A stretch of 64,000 bases of DNA from Charina bottae (GCA_023362775.1 JALMGJ010000003.1:181199725-181263724); one strand, 5' to 3'; positions 32,336-43,581 are shown, counted from the stretch's first letter. Notes: generated from the sequence alone by a model not told the origin. Translations and numbers: made by a program.

Positions 32336-32376
32336 TTTATATACCGCTGATGGTCTTTTGATTTCAGTGGTATAGA

Positions 32377-32865
32377 TGTTTAGAAAATAACTACATATAG
32401 ATAAAAGAGACCAGTATTATACAGCAGCACCCACACTGATAAAGGAACAGTCAAATAACAATTGTAGAACACTAGAGTCTTTCTTGATAACTTTCATTTT
32501 CTGCCTCTGAAAATCTATTGATACCACTCTGTTTGCATGGATTTAATTTAGAATTAGGTTGCAGATTCTAAGTAAATTTTTCTGAACATAACTGCTTAGT
32601 TGAAATTAAGTAGTTAATTAGAAATTAAGTAGTATTTAGTTCAAGTAAATGCGTTTAAGATTAGGCATAAAAATAATTACACGATCACTGAAATCAGATC
32701 ATTCTACTTTTTGTGCTACCAGATATTACAGAAAATGTCAGAATACTGCTAAAAATGAAATCCTATATAAATAAAAAACTTCGAATAGTTACTAGAGCTC
32801 TTAAATTTTAATTGCTACTTCGTGTTTTTCAGTGTTTAGATCTTCTGAAATGGAAGTCTACTGCA
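32377..32865 (+). other. Intergenic, nothing recognised
   Basis: AT-rich sequence with no gene or repeat I can identify. Confidence 0.4.
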
Positions 32866-33130
32866 TTTATTTATTTATCAAATTTGTATGCCACCCGACT
32901 CCCAACAACTTTGGGTGGGTCACAACAACTAAAACAGAGAAATACAATTAATAACAAGTAAAATAAATAAAAGCTGGCAGGAACAAAGTGAAGGGCTTCA
33001 CTCTCCCTCGCCAAAGACCCTTCTAAACAGCAGGGTGGGGGCCATCCAGGTCTTTGGAAGAACCCCATTCCAGAGGGCAGATGCTGCTACAGAGAAGGCA
33101 AGCTTCCAGGCAACCTGAATAGTACTTAAT
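32866..33130 (-). mobile_element. L2 LINE 3' end, minus
   Basis: The reverse complement encodes a decayed L2 C-terminus (FSVAASALWNGVLPKTWMAP) and a 3' UTR ending in AAAT repeats at the left edge. Confidence 0.65.
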
Positions 33131-33139
33131 CTATTTTTT

Positions 33140-34290
33140 ATTAGACTAACATCCCAGTTGGTGAGTGTGGTGAAGGAATTGACAAACTCATGGTCCTCCC
33201 ATTCTGAGGTACCACAGGACTCCACCCTCTTCCCCGTGCTATTTAGTATCTACATGGAAACACTGGGAAAAGTCATCCTTTGTATGGGGCACGGTATCGG
33301 TATGCAGATAATATTAAGTTGTACATTGCCACCTCAGGCTAGACTGGGAATGCTGTGGAAATCTTGGCCTGGTGCTTGAAGGCTGCGAGGGCCTGAATGG
33401 GTCAAAATAAGCTCGTTAAATCCCTGCAAGACAGAGTTTCTGTTCCTGGTGATAGATCTGGCTCTATCCCAGTTACAACTTTGGTTCTGGACAGGGTTAT
33501 ACTTCCCCTAAAAGAGCAGCTCTATAATTTGGTGGGGTCCTCTTGGACTCACAGTTCCTATCAGAACAGCAGGTGGAGGCTGGGGTTGGGGAGCCTTCGT
33601 CCAGCTTCACCCGTGTACCACTTGCGTGTACCACTTTTTGGACCAGGAAGCAACAGTGACTCGTGTGCTCATCACCTTAAGTCTAAATTACAGCAACACA
33701 CTACACATGGAGCTGCCTTTGAAGATGATTCAGAAGCTTCAGTTGATCTAAATTGCAGTGGCCCTGGAGGGGGTAGATTGAGGCACGTAATACCAATGCT
33801 ATAGTCATTATAAAAAGGTAAAGGTAAAGGTACCCCCCGCACATTTGTGCAGTCGTGTCCGACTCTAGGGGCCGGTGCTCATCTCCGTTTGTTAGCCAAA
33901 GAGCCAGCGTTGTCCGAAGACGCTTCCACGGTCATGTGGCCGCATGACACGCGCGGAACACTGTTACCTACCCACCGAAGTGGTACCTATTCATCTACTT
34001 GCATTTGCATGCTTTCGAATTGCTAGGTTGGCAAGAGCTGGAGCTAGTGCAGGAGCTCACTCTGCACGCAGGGCTAGGGATTCGAACCTCCGAACTTGCA
34101 ATCTTCTGATCAACAAGCCTGGCGTCTTACCCGCTGAGCCACCACGCCCCTTTAGGTGTGTCATTATAGTCATTATACCGGCTACCAATTTGTTTTTGGA
34201 CTCAAAGTGCTGCTTATCACATTTGGAGTCCTACATGGCTCTGCTCCTAGGTATTTACAGGACTCTTTGAGCAGGAGTTTGTCTTTACCA
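33140..34290 (+). mobile_element. Degenerate L2 LINE with SINE insertion
   Basis: Frame echoes VPQDSTLFPVLFSIYMETLG (33208-33270) and GMQIILSCTLPP, a decayed YADD region, are followed by VKSLQDRVSVPG. A SINE splits it, and the L2 resumes near 34178 with LKVLLITFGVLHGSAPRYLQ. Confidence 0.7.
33813..34164 (-). mobile_element. tRNA-derived SINE, GGGCGCAGTGGCT family, minus
   Basis: Near-identical to the 30711 copy. A 13-bp duplication, TATAGTCATTATA, is at 33800-33812 and 34165-34177, placing the insertion inside the old L2. Confidence 0.88.
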
Positions 34291-35019
34291 TGCATCATGT
34301 ATGTTATGTACCATGTACATAACGTCTGTACAGACGTTATGCTGGGGCATCCCACTCCATGTGAAGCAAAGGGGATGGGGCACAACAGTGAAACAGTGTA
34401 TTTGTAAACCAGTTTAATACAATTATTAAAATTAATGTATATCATTTCCACTAAATTGGTACCCATAAGTACTTTTGTGATTTTAAAGGATAAAAACTAG
34501 GTTAAAAAGCAACATCCTTTTTTAGGGTAATTTTAACTTTGTGGTAATAGCCTTTCATCTGAGCTCTGTATATGTGTGTTTGTGTTTATATTTACAATAC
34601 TGAGATATGAGATAGTGGAAAAGAATGAGCGAATTACAGTACATGTAAAAACAAAATCTTATATACACACAGACACATGCACAGGTTTCTGTGAATAAAC
34701 AGTGTGATTGTGTAGTTAACAGCTTTATCACGGGGTTAGAAATTTCTGCACTTTTAAAAGACATGGAAATTACAGACAAAATACAGGCAACAATTATTTT
34801 ATTTTAACATGATTTACATGCCCTGTAAACAAAGCACAGCTCTTCAGAATAACATCTAGTGTGGAAGAAACCCAGCAAAGTTTAAAAAGCAGTGCATTGA
34901 CTCTAATTATGTTAAACATAACACATGGCAGAACTATTCCGAGTCAAAACATTCCACCCTTGTGCACAATCAAAATAGTTAATAGAAACAACTAGCTAAG
35001 CAAGTTTGGAATGTTAATA
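34291..35019 (+). other. Intergenic, palindrome only
   Basis: Apart from the palindrome at 34318-34341 I see nothing to annotate here. Confidence 0.4.
34318..34341. repeat. Perfect 24-bp palindrome
   Basis: CATAACGTCTGT followed directly by ACAGACGTTATG. It lies just past the L2 fragment, in a locally repetitive TGTACAT context. Confidence 0.85.
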
Positions 35020-35345
35020 AAACAAGATGGAGCTAAATTGGGGAAAGTCTTCATACAGAATTTCTGAGGCTTCCAAAAAGCATTCCACCAGCTGGGTTAC
35101 AGCATCTTCCTCTGGAGCAGGAGGCACAGTCCAGTTTTGTAGATATGGCCCTCAGTGACCCCTAGTCTGGTCATCAGGATGCAGGATTTTAATTCCGCTT
35201 TCCAGACATTGCTCTTCAATAATAATTCTGAAACATTCTGATAATTTAGAAAACATTAAGAGTGACTGCTGACTATCCACCGCTGAACATGGCAAGGAGA
35301 TCTGTTCCTTGGAGCAAGGGAGGAAGATGAGAAGTTACAGAGATA
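35020..35345 (-). pseudogene. Coding-like minus-strand stretch with one stop, unidentified
   Basis: Read leftward from about 35310, a pyrimidine tract ending in CTCCAAG is followed by a frame of about 100 codons broken once by TGA. Pieces read FSKLSECFRIIIEEQCLESG, then IKILHPDDQTRGH, stop, GPYLQNWTVPPAPEEDAV and TQLVECFLEASEILYEDFPQ. The composition looks like a globular protein and matches no repeat I know. I do not recognise the gene. It could be a decayed exon, a processed pseudogene piece or chance. Confidence 0.3.
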
Positions 35346-36530
35346 GGAGCTGCCCCACAGTGACAGCCCCAAATAAAAGGAACAAAAGGCAGCCAAAATG
35401 AAGGAAGATTGCAGTGCAAAATGGAAAACAGCCAGCGCTGAATCCGATTGGTAAACATTAATTGTTATTCAGCTGCATTCCTTCTCTTACCTCTCTGACT
35501 TCAGACCTGGGAGTAAGATGTGAAGAGCCAGTGTGATTTACAAGTGAGACTCAGGGTTTCAGCCTGTGTGGAATCAGTAACATAATCACTGCTTCAGTTG
35601 CAGTCTGAAGTTCATCTCAACAATCTATTATTTATTTAAGTATTTTCTTGATTTACAGTATATAGCCGCCCATCTCACTTTTTTGTGACTCTGGGCAGCT
35701 TACAATAAAACAAATAAAAACACAAAATACATAATATAAAACAAAAATAAAAACACATAGCGGCTGGGCATGATCTAACCTATCATTCATACAACCCACG
35801 CCCAGGACCCAGGCTGGAGCACAAAGCCAAGTTTTCAAGCCAACAGAGAGGGGGCCAATTTAATATCAGGGGGAATGATGTTCCAAAGGACGGGTGCCAC
35901 AGCAGAAAAGGCTCTCCTTCTGGGCCCTGCCAGCCGACACTCCCTAGCTGATGGTACCCAGAGCATGCCCTTCCTGCCTGATCAGATAGGACAGGTAGAA
36001 ACAAATGGGGAGAGACGATCTTGTAAGTAACCCAGTCCTAAACCATGAAGGGCTTTAAAGGTGACAACCAGCACCTTGAATTGCACCCCGGAGCAGGCCC
36101 GCAACTAGGGACTATGTCACCCAGGGCAAACATGGATTCTGCGCCCCCCCCCCATGAGTTGGTGAGGGAGGTGTTAGCAAGTTTTATTATTCTATTATAC
36201 ATTAAATTAATAAAACTGATCTTAAATCAGTTTGTAATTTTCTTAAATTTAACAACTTAAGATACAGAAATATATTACAGTCATGATTGGTTTAAAAATT
36301 TTCAATCCAGTTTTTAATCTTAGTTAAAATTAATTTAATTTAATTTAATTTTGTATATGACAGATTTTTAGGGTTAGGAAACGACTTACAAAATAAAACA
36401 CACAATATCTTGCAACATTATTTATTAGTAATTACATAATTACATTAAAGGACATTCTTTACAATTTATCATCTTCAACATTGTTTACTTATTATGAAAA
36501 TTAGTCTAATGAATGAATCATACAAGTCTT

Positions 36531-39306
36531 TCAAAGATTCAACCTGCGAGCTTTTTTTGCAGCAAAGATTTTGATGATGTCATCATAGCAAATAGACGAT
36601 GCTCTCTTGTGTTCCGCATAGTTAAAGCAATGGTATTCCCCGTAGTAACCTATGACTGCGAGAGCTAGACCATGAGGAAGGCTGAGCGAAGGAAGGTAGA
36701 TGCTTTTGAACTGTGGTGTTGGAGGAAAATTCTGAGAGTGCCTTGGACTGCAAGAAGATCAAACCAGTCCATACTCCAGGAAATAAAGCCAGACTGCTCA
36801 CTTGAGGGAATTATATTAAAGGCAGAACTGAAGTACTTTGGCCACATAATGAGAAGACAGGATACCCTGGAGAAGATGCTGATGCTAGGGAAAGTGGAAG
36901 GCAAAAGGAAGAGGGGCCAACCAAGGGCAAGATGGATGGATGATATTCTGGAGGTGACAGACTCGACCGTGGGGGAGCTGGGGATGGTGACGGCTGACAG
37001 GAAGCTCTGGCGTGGGCTGGTTCATGAAGTCACAAACAGTCGGAAGCGACTGAACGAATAAACAACAACTCTTGTGTTCAATTGAAATAATACTCAAATT
37101 TGAAAGTCGATCTCGCCCCATGTTGCTTCTTGAGTAATTCTTAACAATTTTCAATTTACTAAAACTTCTTTCGCCTGAAGCAACGGTTACAGGAAGAGTT
37201 AGAAATATCCTTAAGGTGGTGGTCAAGTTTGGATATCCTTCTTCAAGTCTGTGTTTGTAAATGAGGCTCAAGAGTGTTGCTGCAGGCGCTATTTTCATAG
37301 TGTCATCAACTGCTTAGGTGTGGTGTTTAAAACTTTCCACTTCTTCAAGGAATTTGTCTTCATTTATGTCGTCTTTGTATGTCTCTGCTAACTTATGGGC
37401 TTCAGTCTTTAAATCTTTCACGTCCATCTTGTGTATTTTATCCCCATTTAGAAAGCTAAACTTGTCATTAATTTCTTCTAGTGCCTGGAACCAGGTTTTT
37501 AGCTCATTCACAATATTGTCAATGATTTCTAATAAAGCAATTCTAAACAGATCCTCCTGTGATAAGTTGGAATTTTCAACTTTGCAGCCTTCGTCAAACA
37601 TCTTCTTTTTCCTTTTCCATTTTTCTTGGAAATCAGCAGGTAAATCGTTCATCTCAGCAATCATTTCAGCTTCTGCAAAAGCATTGGGTAGGGCATAGTC
37701 CCTAGTTGATTCCAAAAGACTTAAAAGACCATGAATGTTTCTGACTGACTTATCTACAGTTACATCAGCTCGTTGGAGGAACTGGTTTACACGGTCAATT
37801 TTCCTTAGAATACTATACCAGAAACAGGTAATGACAATAAATTCAAACTTCCTGATGTTTCCTTGCAAAGAGGTAGCCTCGGTCTTTGTCTCGGGAGTGG
37901 AGAGAGGACTGACTGACAATTCTTCCAGGGCCTTGTTAATCTTGTCGAAATGTTTATATACAACCTTAACAGCTTCCATCCTTGCTGACCATCTGGTTTT
38001 ACTTTGGGATTTTAAGGAAAGTGGTACATGTTTTTTTTAAATTTCCCACCTTGATGTAGAGGCTGAAAAAAACCACATACAGGTAATTTAATGTTCTAAA
38101 GAATGTTTGAGCTTCAGGTGATGATGATTCAGCAGCATGTGCTCCAACTAAATTCAGAGAGTGGGCCGCACATGGCAGAAAATATGCAAGTTTGTGTTCC
38201 CGGAGTATTCTCGATTGTACCCCTTTATAGATACCAGCCATATTGGCCCCATTGTCATACGACTGCCCTCTGCAGTTCTTCATGTTCAAGCCATCACTTT
38301 CTACCTTTTTCAAAATCTCCTCAGTGAGGCCAAAACCTGTTTTGTCACTGACAATAAAAAAATCAATGAAGCTTTCCAAAATTTCCGGTCCACTCTCTGT
38401 CATTTTCACATAACAAATTATTTTTGTCATGTGTTTGTTATGGCTGATATCAGGGGTTGAGTCGAAAATTAATGCAAAATATTTGGCCTCTGTCACATTG
38501 TTCAGTATATCTTGTCTTATTTTCCCTGCTATAATGTCTAGGAATTCATTTTGTACCTTCCATGAGAAGTAGCTCAGTTGCCCTTTCTTATGCTGTTCAA
38601 TATGTTCGCGTAAATGAACATTGTAGTGGGATATCAGTTCAATTGTATTTAGAAATTTGCCACTCCTGGGATCACCAAAGTCATATTGTTCTTGTGACCC
38701 CTTTAATGGGTTTCCTTGTTTTGCCAGAAACATTACAGCGTCAACAATACAATGTAGTATTTCTTTCCAATGACTTTCTTCTTTTGCTATCCAATCTTGA
38801 AGCTCTTTGTCTATTCCTCCCTTTCCTAGTGAAGACTCAAGAGCTTTCCAAGAGCAAAAACAATGTTTGTGGCTTTGCAAGTTCTCATGATCTGTAATCC
38901 TTTCACTCAGCTTTTTCCAATGCGTGAAGCCCTCTTCTTTAGCCAAAAATGACAAAGTTGACTTTGACTCACTCGAGAGGTGTGAAAATAACTTACATGG
39001 AACACAGAATAATGCATTTTTTATTTCGCTGTAACCTAGCCATGACCTCTTCATGTGATGTCCATTTGGTAGTCATTTAAAAAACCAGGCTTTTCTGAGA
39101 TTTCGGCCACTTCTCTGACTTCTACTTAAATCAGGATTATGTTGATTTTCTGCTCTCATTTTTGTGATAAAACATCTCTGAGAATCTGAAATATTACTTG
39201 GCCACGTTCCAGGGTCTTGAAAATCAAAATGAAACTCACTGCTCTGAATCTCCTGAGTTCCTGCTGAAGTTCCAGGAATAGAGTCCTGGTCCTGGATAAG
39301 GTTCAA
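36531..39306 (-). pseudogene. hAT transposase remnant (TTF zinc finger, DUF4371-like, hAT dimerisation)
   Basis: In order on the minus strand: an N-terminal region (39306-39076) closed by TGA at 39073-39075; a TTF-type zinc finger (SWLGYSEIKNALFCVPCKLF, then HENLQSHKHC); the catalytic region with LIFDSTPDISHNKHMTKI and NCRGQSYDNGANMAG, whose Asp residues fit the RNase-H-like fold; and AHSLNLVGAHAAE. A frameshift sits in the T8/A8 run near 38033-38040, after which SKTRWSARMEAVKVVYKHF continues. TAA at 37314-37316 is another break. The C-terminal hAT dimerisation motif (VTVASGERSFSKLKIVKNYS) lies near 37200-37120. The BovB insertion splits the last ~25 residues, which end KKARRLNL at 36534. It cannot make an intact transposase. 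Confidence 0.88.
36615..37068 (+). mobile_element. BovB LINE 3' fragment (454 bp) inside the hAT element
   Basis: Encodes the BovB C-terminus: MRKAERRKVDAFELWCWRKI, LRVPWTARRSNQSILQEI, LKYFGHIMRRQDTLEKM, then HEVTNSRKRLNE and stop. The 11-bp duplication CTCTTGTGTTC (36604-36614 and 37069-37079) marks a clean 5'-truncated insertion. Its frame is open for 129 codons, which suggests youth. Confidence 0.93.
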
Positions 39307-39862
39307 TGCTGACTAAATGTTTGGTTCACATAAAATATTTTGTCATTTTGGTGCCCCCCCAGCACGGCGCCTGGGGCATATGCCCTGCTTGCCCCCCCCC
39401 GTAGTTGCGGCCCTGCCCAGGAGCACACTGGAAGCCAATGCAGCTCACAGAGCAGTGGTGTCACATGTGCCAAGTAATGGGCACAAGTAACTGCCTGCGC
39501 CACCACATTTTGCACCAGTTGAAGCTTCCGAATAGCCCTCAAGGGCAGCCCCACATAAAGCGCATTGCAGTACCCCCATCTGGAGGTCACGAGGGCATGA
39601 GTGACTGTGAGCAGGGCCCCCGGTCTAAGAATGGGCGCAGCTGACACACAGCCCTAAGCTGTGCAAAGGCCCTCTTAGCCACAGCTGCCACCTGCTCTTT
39701 GAGCAGGAGCTGCGAGCCCAGGAGGACCTCCAGATTGTGCACCAGGTCTGTCTGGGGCAGTGCCACCCCATCCAGAACCAAAGATGGAAGGTCCCCAGAA
39801 CCAGGAGGTCCAAAAACCCAGAGCCACTCAATTTTGTTTGGATTGAGCTGAATGTTAATCAC

Positions 39863-40483
39863 AATTTAAACAACAAAAGACTAAAGGGATGGAAGTATTT
39901 ATAAACATGAATAAATATGTGAGCAGGTTAATTAACTAATGATTCATCATTAACTTTTATAGCTTTTCTTGCAACCCGTTCCCATAACTAATTTGTAAAC
40001 ATTGGCCAGGAGTCCATGTGTAGCAATATGAAGCTAGTTGAACATTCTGTGAATGTTCTGCTAGTTTAGCAATAACTGGGAAATAGGGAGGAGGATAGTT
40101 TTAGATCCAAATTACAGAACACTTGAAAGGGAAAAAGAGACTGATCTCAGCACATGGAATTGCAAAAGAAACCAGGTCAGATCAACATGTTCTTACCTGT
40201 TTTGCTTAGGTCATATGGAGAGGTGCCTCGCTGTATGTTTGCCAGTTAAAGAAACTATGGTATGACTGAATCCTACAAAAGCACTCCCATCCCCTGATAA
40301 TTAAACAAGGTCCAAGGAAATAATCTCTATGCACCTGAAGCACTTTACTTCCAGAAGTCCCATTTGGAGGACTATCCAGAATTTTGGACTTCATATACTG
40401 GTTTATAGGTTTAATTTCCCCCTTTTTTCTTTTGTTAAATAAACTAATATAAATATTAATAATGTATGTAATGTGTGATGAAT
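39863..40483 (+). other. Intergenic, nothing recognised
   Basis: AT-rich sequence with no gene or repeat identified. Confidence 0.4.
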
Positions 40484-40583
40484 TTGAGTAAACTCCGGGA
40501 GACAGTGGAGGACAGGAAGGCCTGACGTGCTATGGTTCATGAGGTCACGAAGAGTCGGACACGACTAAACGACTGAACAACAA
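40484..40583 (+). mobile_element. Short BovB-type 3' end
   Basis: Reads VHEVTKSRTRLND-like coding (TATGGTTCATGAGGTCACGA, GAGTCGGACACGACTAAACG). It is a different BovB subfamily from the 36615 copy, which has the RKRLNE ending, and is directly followed by a SINE. Confidence 0.7.
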
Positions 40584-40589
40584 AAATAT

Positions 40590-40925
40590 GTGATGGGGGC
40601 GCAGTGGCTTGGCGGTTAAGACGGCAGGCTTGTCAATCGGAAGGTCACAAGTTCGGAGGTTCAAATCCCTAGCCCCGTGTGACGGAGTGAGCTCCCACAC
40701 TCGCCCCAGCTCTTGCCAACCTAGCAATTCGAAAGCATGCAAATGCAAGTAGATTAATAGGTACCACTTCAGTGAGAAGGTAACAGCGTTCTGCGCGCGT
40801 CATGCCGGCCACATGACCGTGGAAGCGTCTTTGGACAACGCTGGCTCTTCAGCTAAGAAACGGAGATGAGCATCGGCCCCTAGAGTCGGACACGACTGTG
40901 TGTGGGAACCTTTAACCTTTACTTT
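40590..40925 (+). mobile_element. tRNA-derived SINE, GGGCGCAGTGGCT family
   Basis: Full-length plus-strand copy: GGGGGCGCAGTGGCTTGGCG, B box region GGAGGTTCAAATCC, GCATGCAAATGCAAGTAG, AGAGTCGGACACGACTGTG and a CCTTTAACC tail. Confidence 0.87.
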
Positions 40926-41132
40926 ACTATGTAATGTGATATGTACGTCTAGTTTTGTTGAATACATACACATGTTTCTGGGGCTTTTTTCTTTTTTCTA
41001 CACATATAATAAAAAATAGATTGAAAAGTTATTTACTGCTTTCCCTGAGAGGAAACAGCTTCTTCTGAGTTGATTCAAGAGTGACCTCTTAAAGAAATAC
41101 AGTTTTTAAAGTTGTCTTTCGTTTGCTTGCAG

Positions 41133-41282
41133 TCACGGTGGGAAAAGTGCAACATACAATATCCATTTGGACCTGTTGGCATTAAATTTCTCTTGCCTTC
41201 AAACACAGCAAGTGAAATGGAAGTATATAATTACATAACATACTGCAAAGATGAGGCCACTTATGAACACCAAGCTGAGTAG
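41133..41282 (+). CDS. Candidate terminal exon of an unidentified gene
   Basis: A good acceptor (TTTCGTTTGCTTGCAG, ending 41132) precedes 49 codons and a TAG at 41280-41282. Parts read SRWEKCNIQYPFGPVGIKFL and EVYNYITYCKDEATYEHQAE. An AATAAA follows 77 nt after the stop. No ATG precedes it in frame, so it would be a last exon. I do not recognise the protein, and no known gene lies between TWSG1 and RALBP1 in mammals to my knowledge. It could be a lineage-specific transcript, an alternative 3' end of TWSG1, an old pseudogene or coincidence. Confidence 0.3.
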   Translation, partial: SRWEKCNIQYPFGPVGIKFLLPSNTASEMEVYNYITYCKDEATYEHQAE

Positions 41283-41769
41283 AAGCGTACAAATTCCCAG
41301 GATGAACTTTTTTCATTACCAGAGTAATTACAACAAAGGACTCATTCTTTGAGAATTGAATAAAGCTGTATCTGTAGTGAATAGACAAAGCAGTTGGCCA
41401 TCTGCCATACAAATAAAGTATTCAAAAGTTCAAGATTATCCTTGAATCCTCTGGATGTGAATTAAAACACTTCTAACTGAATTGTATTCTCATGCTTATT
41501 AAGAAAATGGGGGGGGGGGAATAAACTAAGCAGCTGTTCATTTTTTCCCCAAAATATTTTTTAACCAAAAAGTGGTCAAGAGCAAGAAAAAACCAGAGAT
41601 CTAAAATAAGTGCAAGCTGTCCGAAATAATATTAGAGTGAGGTGAGAGAAGGAAGAGAAAGATAAATCATCTGACCAAACATGAGTAAAAGCCCATATTC
41701 AGGCCTACATTGTGTATATATAATGAATAATTTATAATAAATAATAATAAATAAGGTATAATGCTGTTA
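41283..41769 (+). other. Intergenic, AATAAA then unique AT-rich DNA
   Basis: AATAAA lies at 41359-41364, and a G run is near 41510. Nothing else is seen. Confidence 0.4.
41359..41364 (+). terminator. AATAAA after the candidate exon
   Basis: Poly(A) signal 77 nt after the stop of the 41133 frame, followed by GTATCTGTAGTG. It has meaning only if that exon is real. Confidence 0.3.
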
Positions 41770-43570
41770 TTTCTCCACTCCTATTGCATCTGCTGATGGC
41801 CACCCAGCAGCCCTGTTTAGAGTGATCCATTCCCTGCTGGGGGGAGATGGGCTACATAACCATCCACAGGGCCATGGGGGGGGAGTATTCATGCTATCTG
41901 GCAGATAAAGCTGCTTGGATTCACTCAGACCTGAAATCTGACTGGGCAGGACCAAGTGAGTGGCCTAGTGCACAGTCTTCTGAGGTTATCTGGGTTGATT
42001 TTGATTGTGACTCCTGAGGAAATGGACAAGGTCCTCTAAACTATCAGTTTGGCCACCTGCTTCTTAGACCCTGGCCCCTCCTGGGTTGTCAAGGCAGCCC
42101 AGGAAGTGACCAGAGAGGTCCATGTGATGGTATCATTCTCTTTGAGGTAGGGGGTGGCCTCTCTAGCCTTGAAGGAAGTGGTGGTGCACCCCCTTCTCAA
42201 AAGGGGATTGCTGGACCCCTCCATCCTGGATGTTTACCATCCAGTTTCCAATCTTCCCTTTGGGGGGAAGGTTGTGGAGAAGGTGGTCAGATGGCAACTA
42301 GAGAGGATTTTGGAGGAAACAGATTATTTGCACCTGTTTCAGTTGGATTTCAAGTCAAGGCATAGTATGGAGAAAGAGCTTGTTACACTTGTTGATGACC
42401 TTTGGTGGAGCTGGGATGGGGGAGATACATCCATCCTTGTGCTCCTTGATTTCATAATGGTTTTCAATACTGTCAACCACAGTATCCTACTGGGTTAGGA
42501 GTAGGGGACAGTGGCTTGCCTCCTTCCTCAGTGATTGTTTCAGGCCCATGTTGAGGGGAGGGGAGGGAGTGCTGCAGGACTTGATGCTCCCCTCCCTCCT
42601 GTATAACATCTACATGAAACAATTGGATGAAGACATCCATCAGTTTGGGTTTTGGGTTGCACAGGTGAAGTTGACAATGTACTAACCCAATGTCTGGAGG
42701 CTGTTTGGGTTTGGATGGAGAGGATCAGACTTTGGCTCAATCCTAACAAGACTGAGGGGCTGTGGCTGTTTGGGCCCCAGGTTAGGGTTGTTTTCACTGT
42801 TGGCTTTGGATGGGGTTGCCCTTCCCTATTTGAGAATGGTACTCAACCTGGGGGTCCTCCTGGACTTGCGGCTACTGGTCAATGAGCAGGTGGCAGCTGT
42901 GGCCAGGAAGGCCTTTGCACAGGTTCATCTTGTGCACCAGCTGTGCCCTTTCTTCGACCAAGAGATCCTTCAGATTGTTACTCACTCCCTGGTCACCTTA
43001 CAACTGGGCTATTGCAATGCAATCTACATAGAGTTGCCCTTGAAGATCACCCAGAAGCTACAGCTGGTCCAAAATGCAGTGGCATTAGCAGTAATGGGCA
43101 CTTCTCATTGTGCCCATGTGCTACATGAGCTGCATTGACTGCCAGTTGGCTTCTGGGTGCAATTCAAGGTGCTGGTCATCACCTATAAAGCTCTTCATGG
43201 CATACGACCTGGTTATCTGAGGGACCGTCTGTCTGTTTCTGCCTGTCCAGTATGTTCAGGCAGAGTGGGTGCACTCCAAGTCCCCTTAATTAAAGGTTGT
43301 CATCTTGAGGGACTGAAGAAGTGTGCCCTCTTTGTCATGGCCGCTGCCCTCTGGAATAGCATCCCCTCAGAGATCTGTATGGCACTCACTCTCCTAGAGT
43401 TCTAGAAGGCCCTTAAGACCTGGCTCAGTTCCCAGGCCTGGGGTTAGTGTGTTACTGGAGCCCCTATAGAGCTCTTTTGCCTGTTTTCTTGACTGGGCTG
43501 TTGTTTTGTTTTTAAATTTTAAACTATTTTAATTGTATATGTGTTATGCAGTAAGCTGCCCAGACTTTTT
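41770..43570 (+). mobile_element. Degenerate L2 LINE, long copy
   Basis: Covers most of ORF2 with many frameshifts: [58 protein letters not shown] (decayed SAAFDT), then LWLNPNKTEGLWLFGP, LQLVQNAVALAV and VMAAALWNSIPSEI. It ends TAAGCTGCCCAGAC and runs into a TTA microsatellite. Confidence 0.83.
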
Positions 43571-43581
43571 TGGTGGCTATA

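Larger units (their letters stand above)
36094..39415 (-). mobile_element. hAT DNA transposon (3322 bp) with terminal inverted repeats
   Basis: The left end CAGGCCCGCAACTAGGG pairs with the right end, whose reverse complement is CAGGGCCGCAACTACGG. Flanks CCCCGGAG (36086-36093) and CCCAGGAG (39416-39423) are an 8-bp duplication with one mismatch, as hAT elements make. It carries the transposase remnant described at 36531-39306 and a BovB insertion. Subterminal runs of C/G occur at both ends. Confidence 0.92.
35640..39862 (-). mobile_element. L2 LINE 3' portion split by a hAT transposon
   Basis: Two parts, 35640-36093 and 39416-39862, join cleanly across the hAT insertion. The right part encodes [40 protein letters not shown] and LHWLPVCS on the minus strand. 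The left part continues to the 3' UTR with CTGCCCAGAGTCAC-type sequence. Several stops are present. Confidence 0.82.

Noticed and set aside
37318..38897. Plus-strand frames of 99-126 codons
   Set aside because: Shadows of the hAT transposase on the minus strand.
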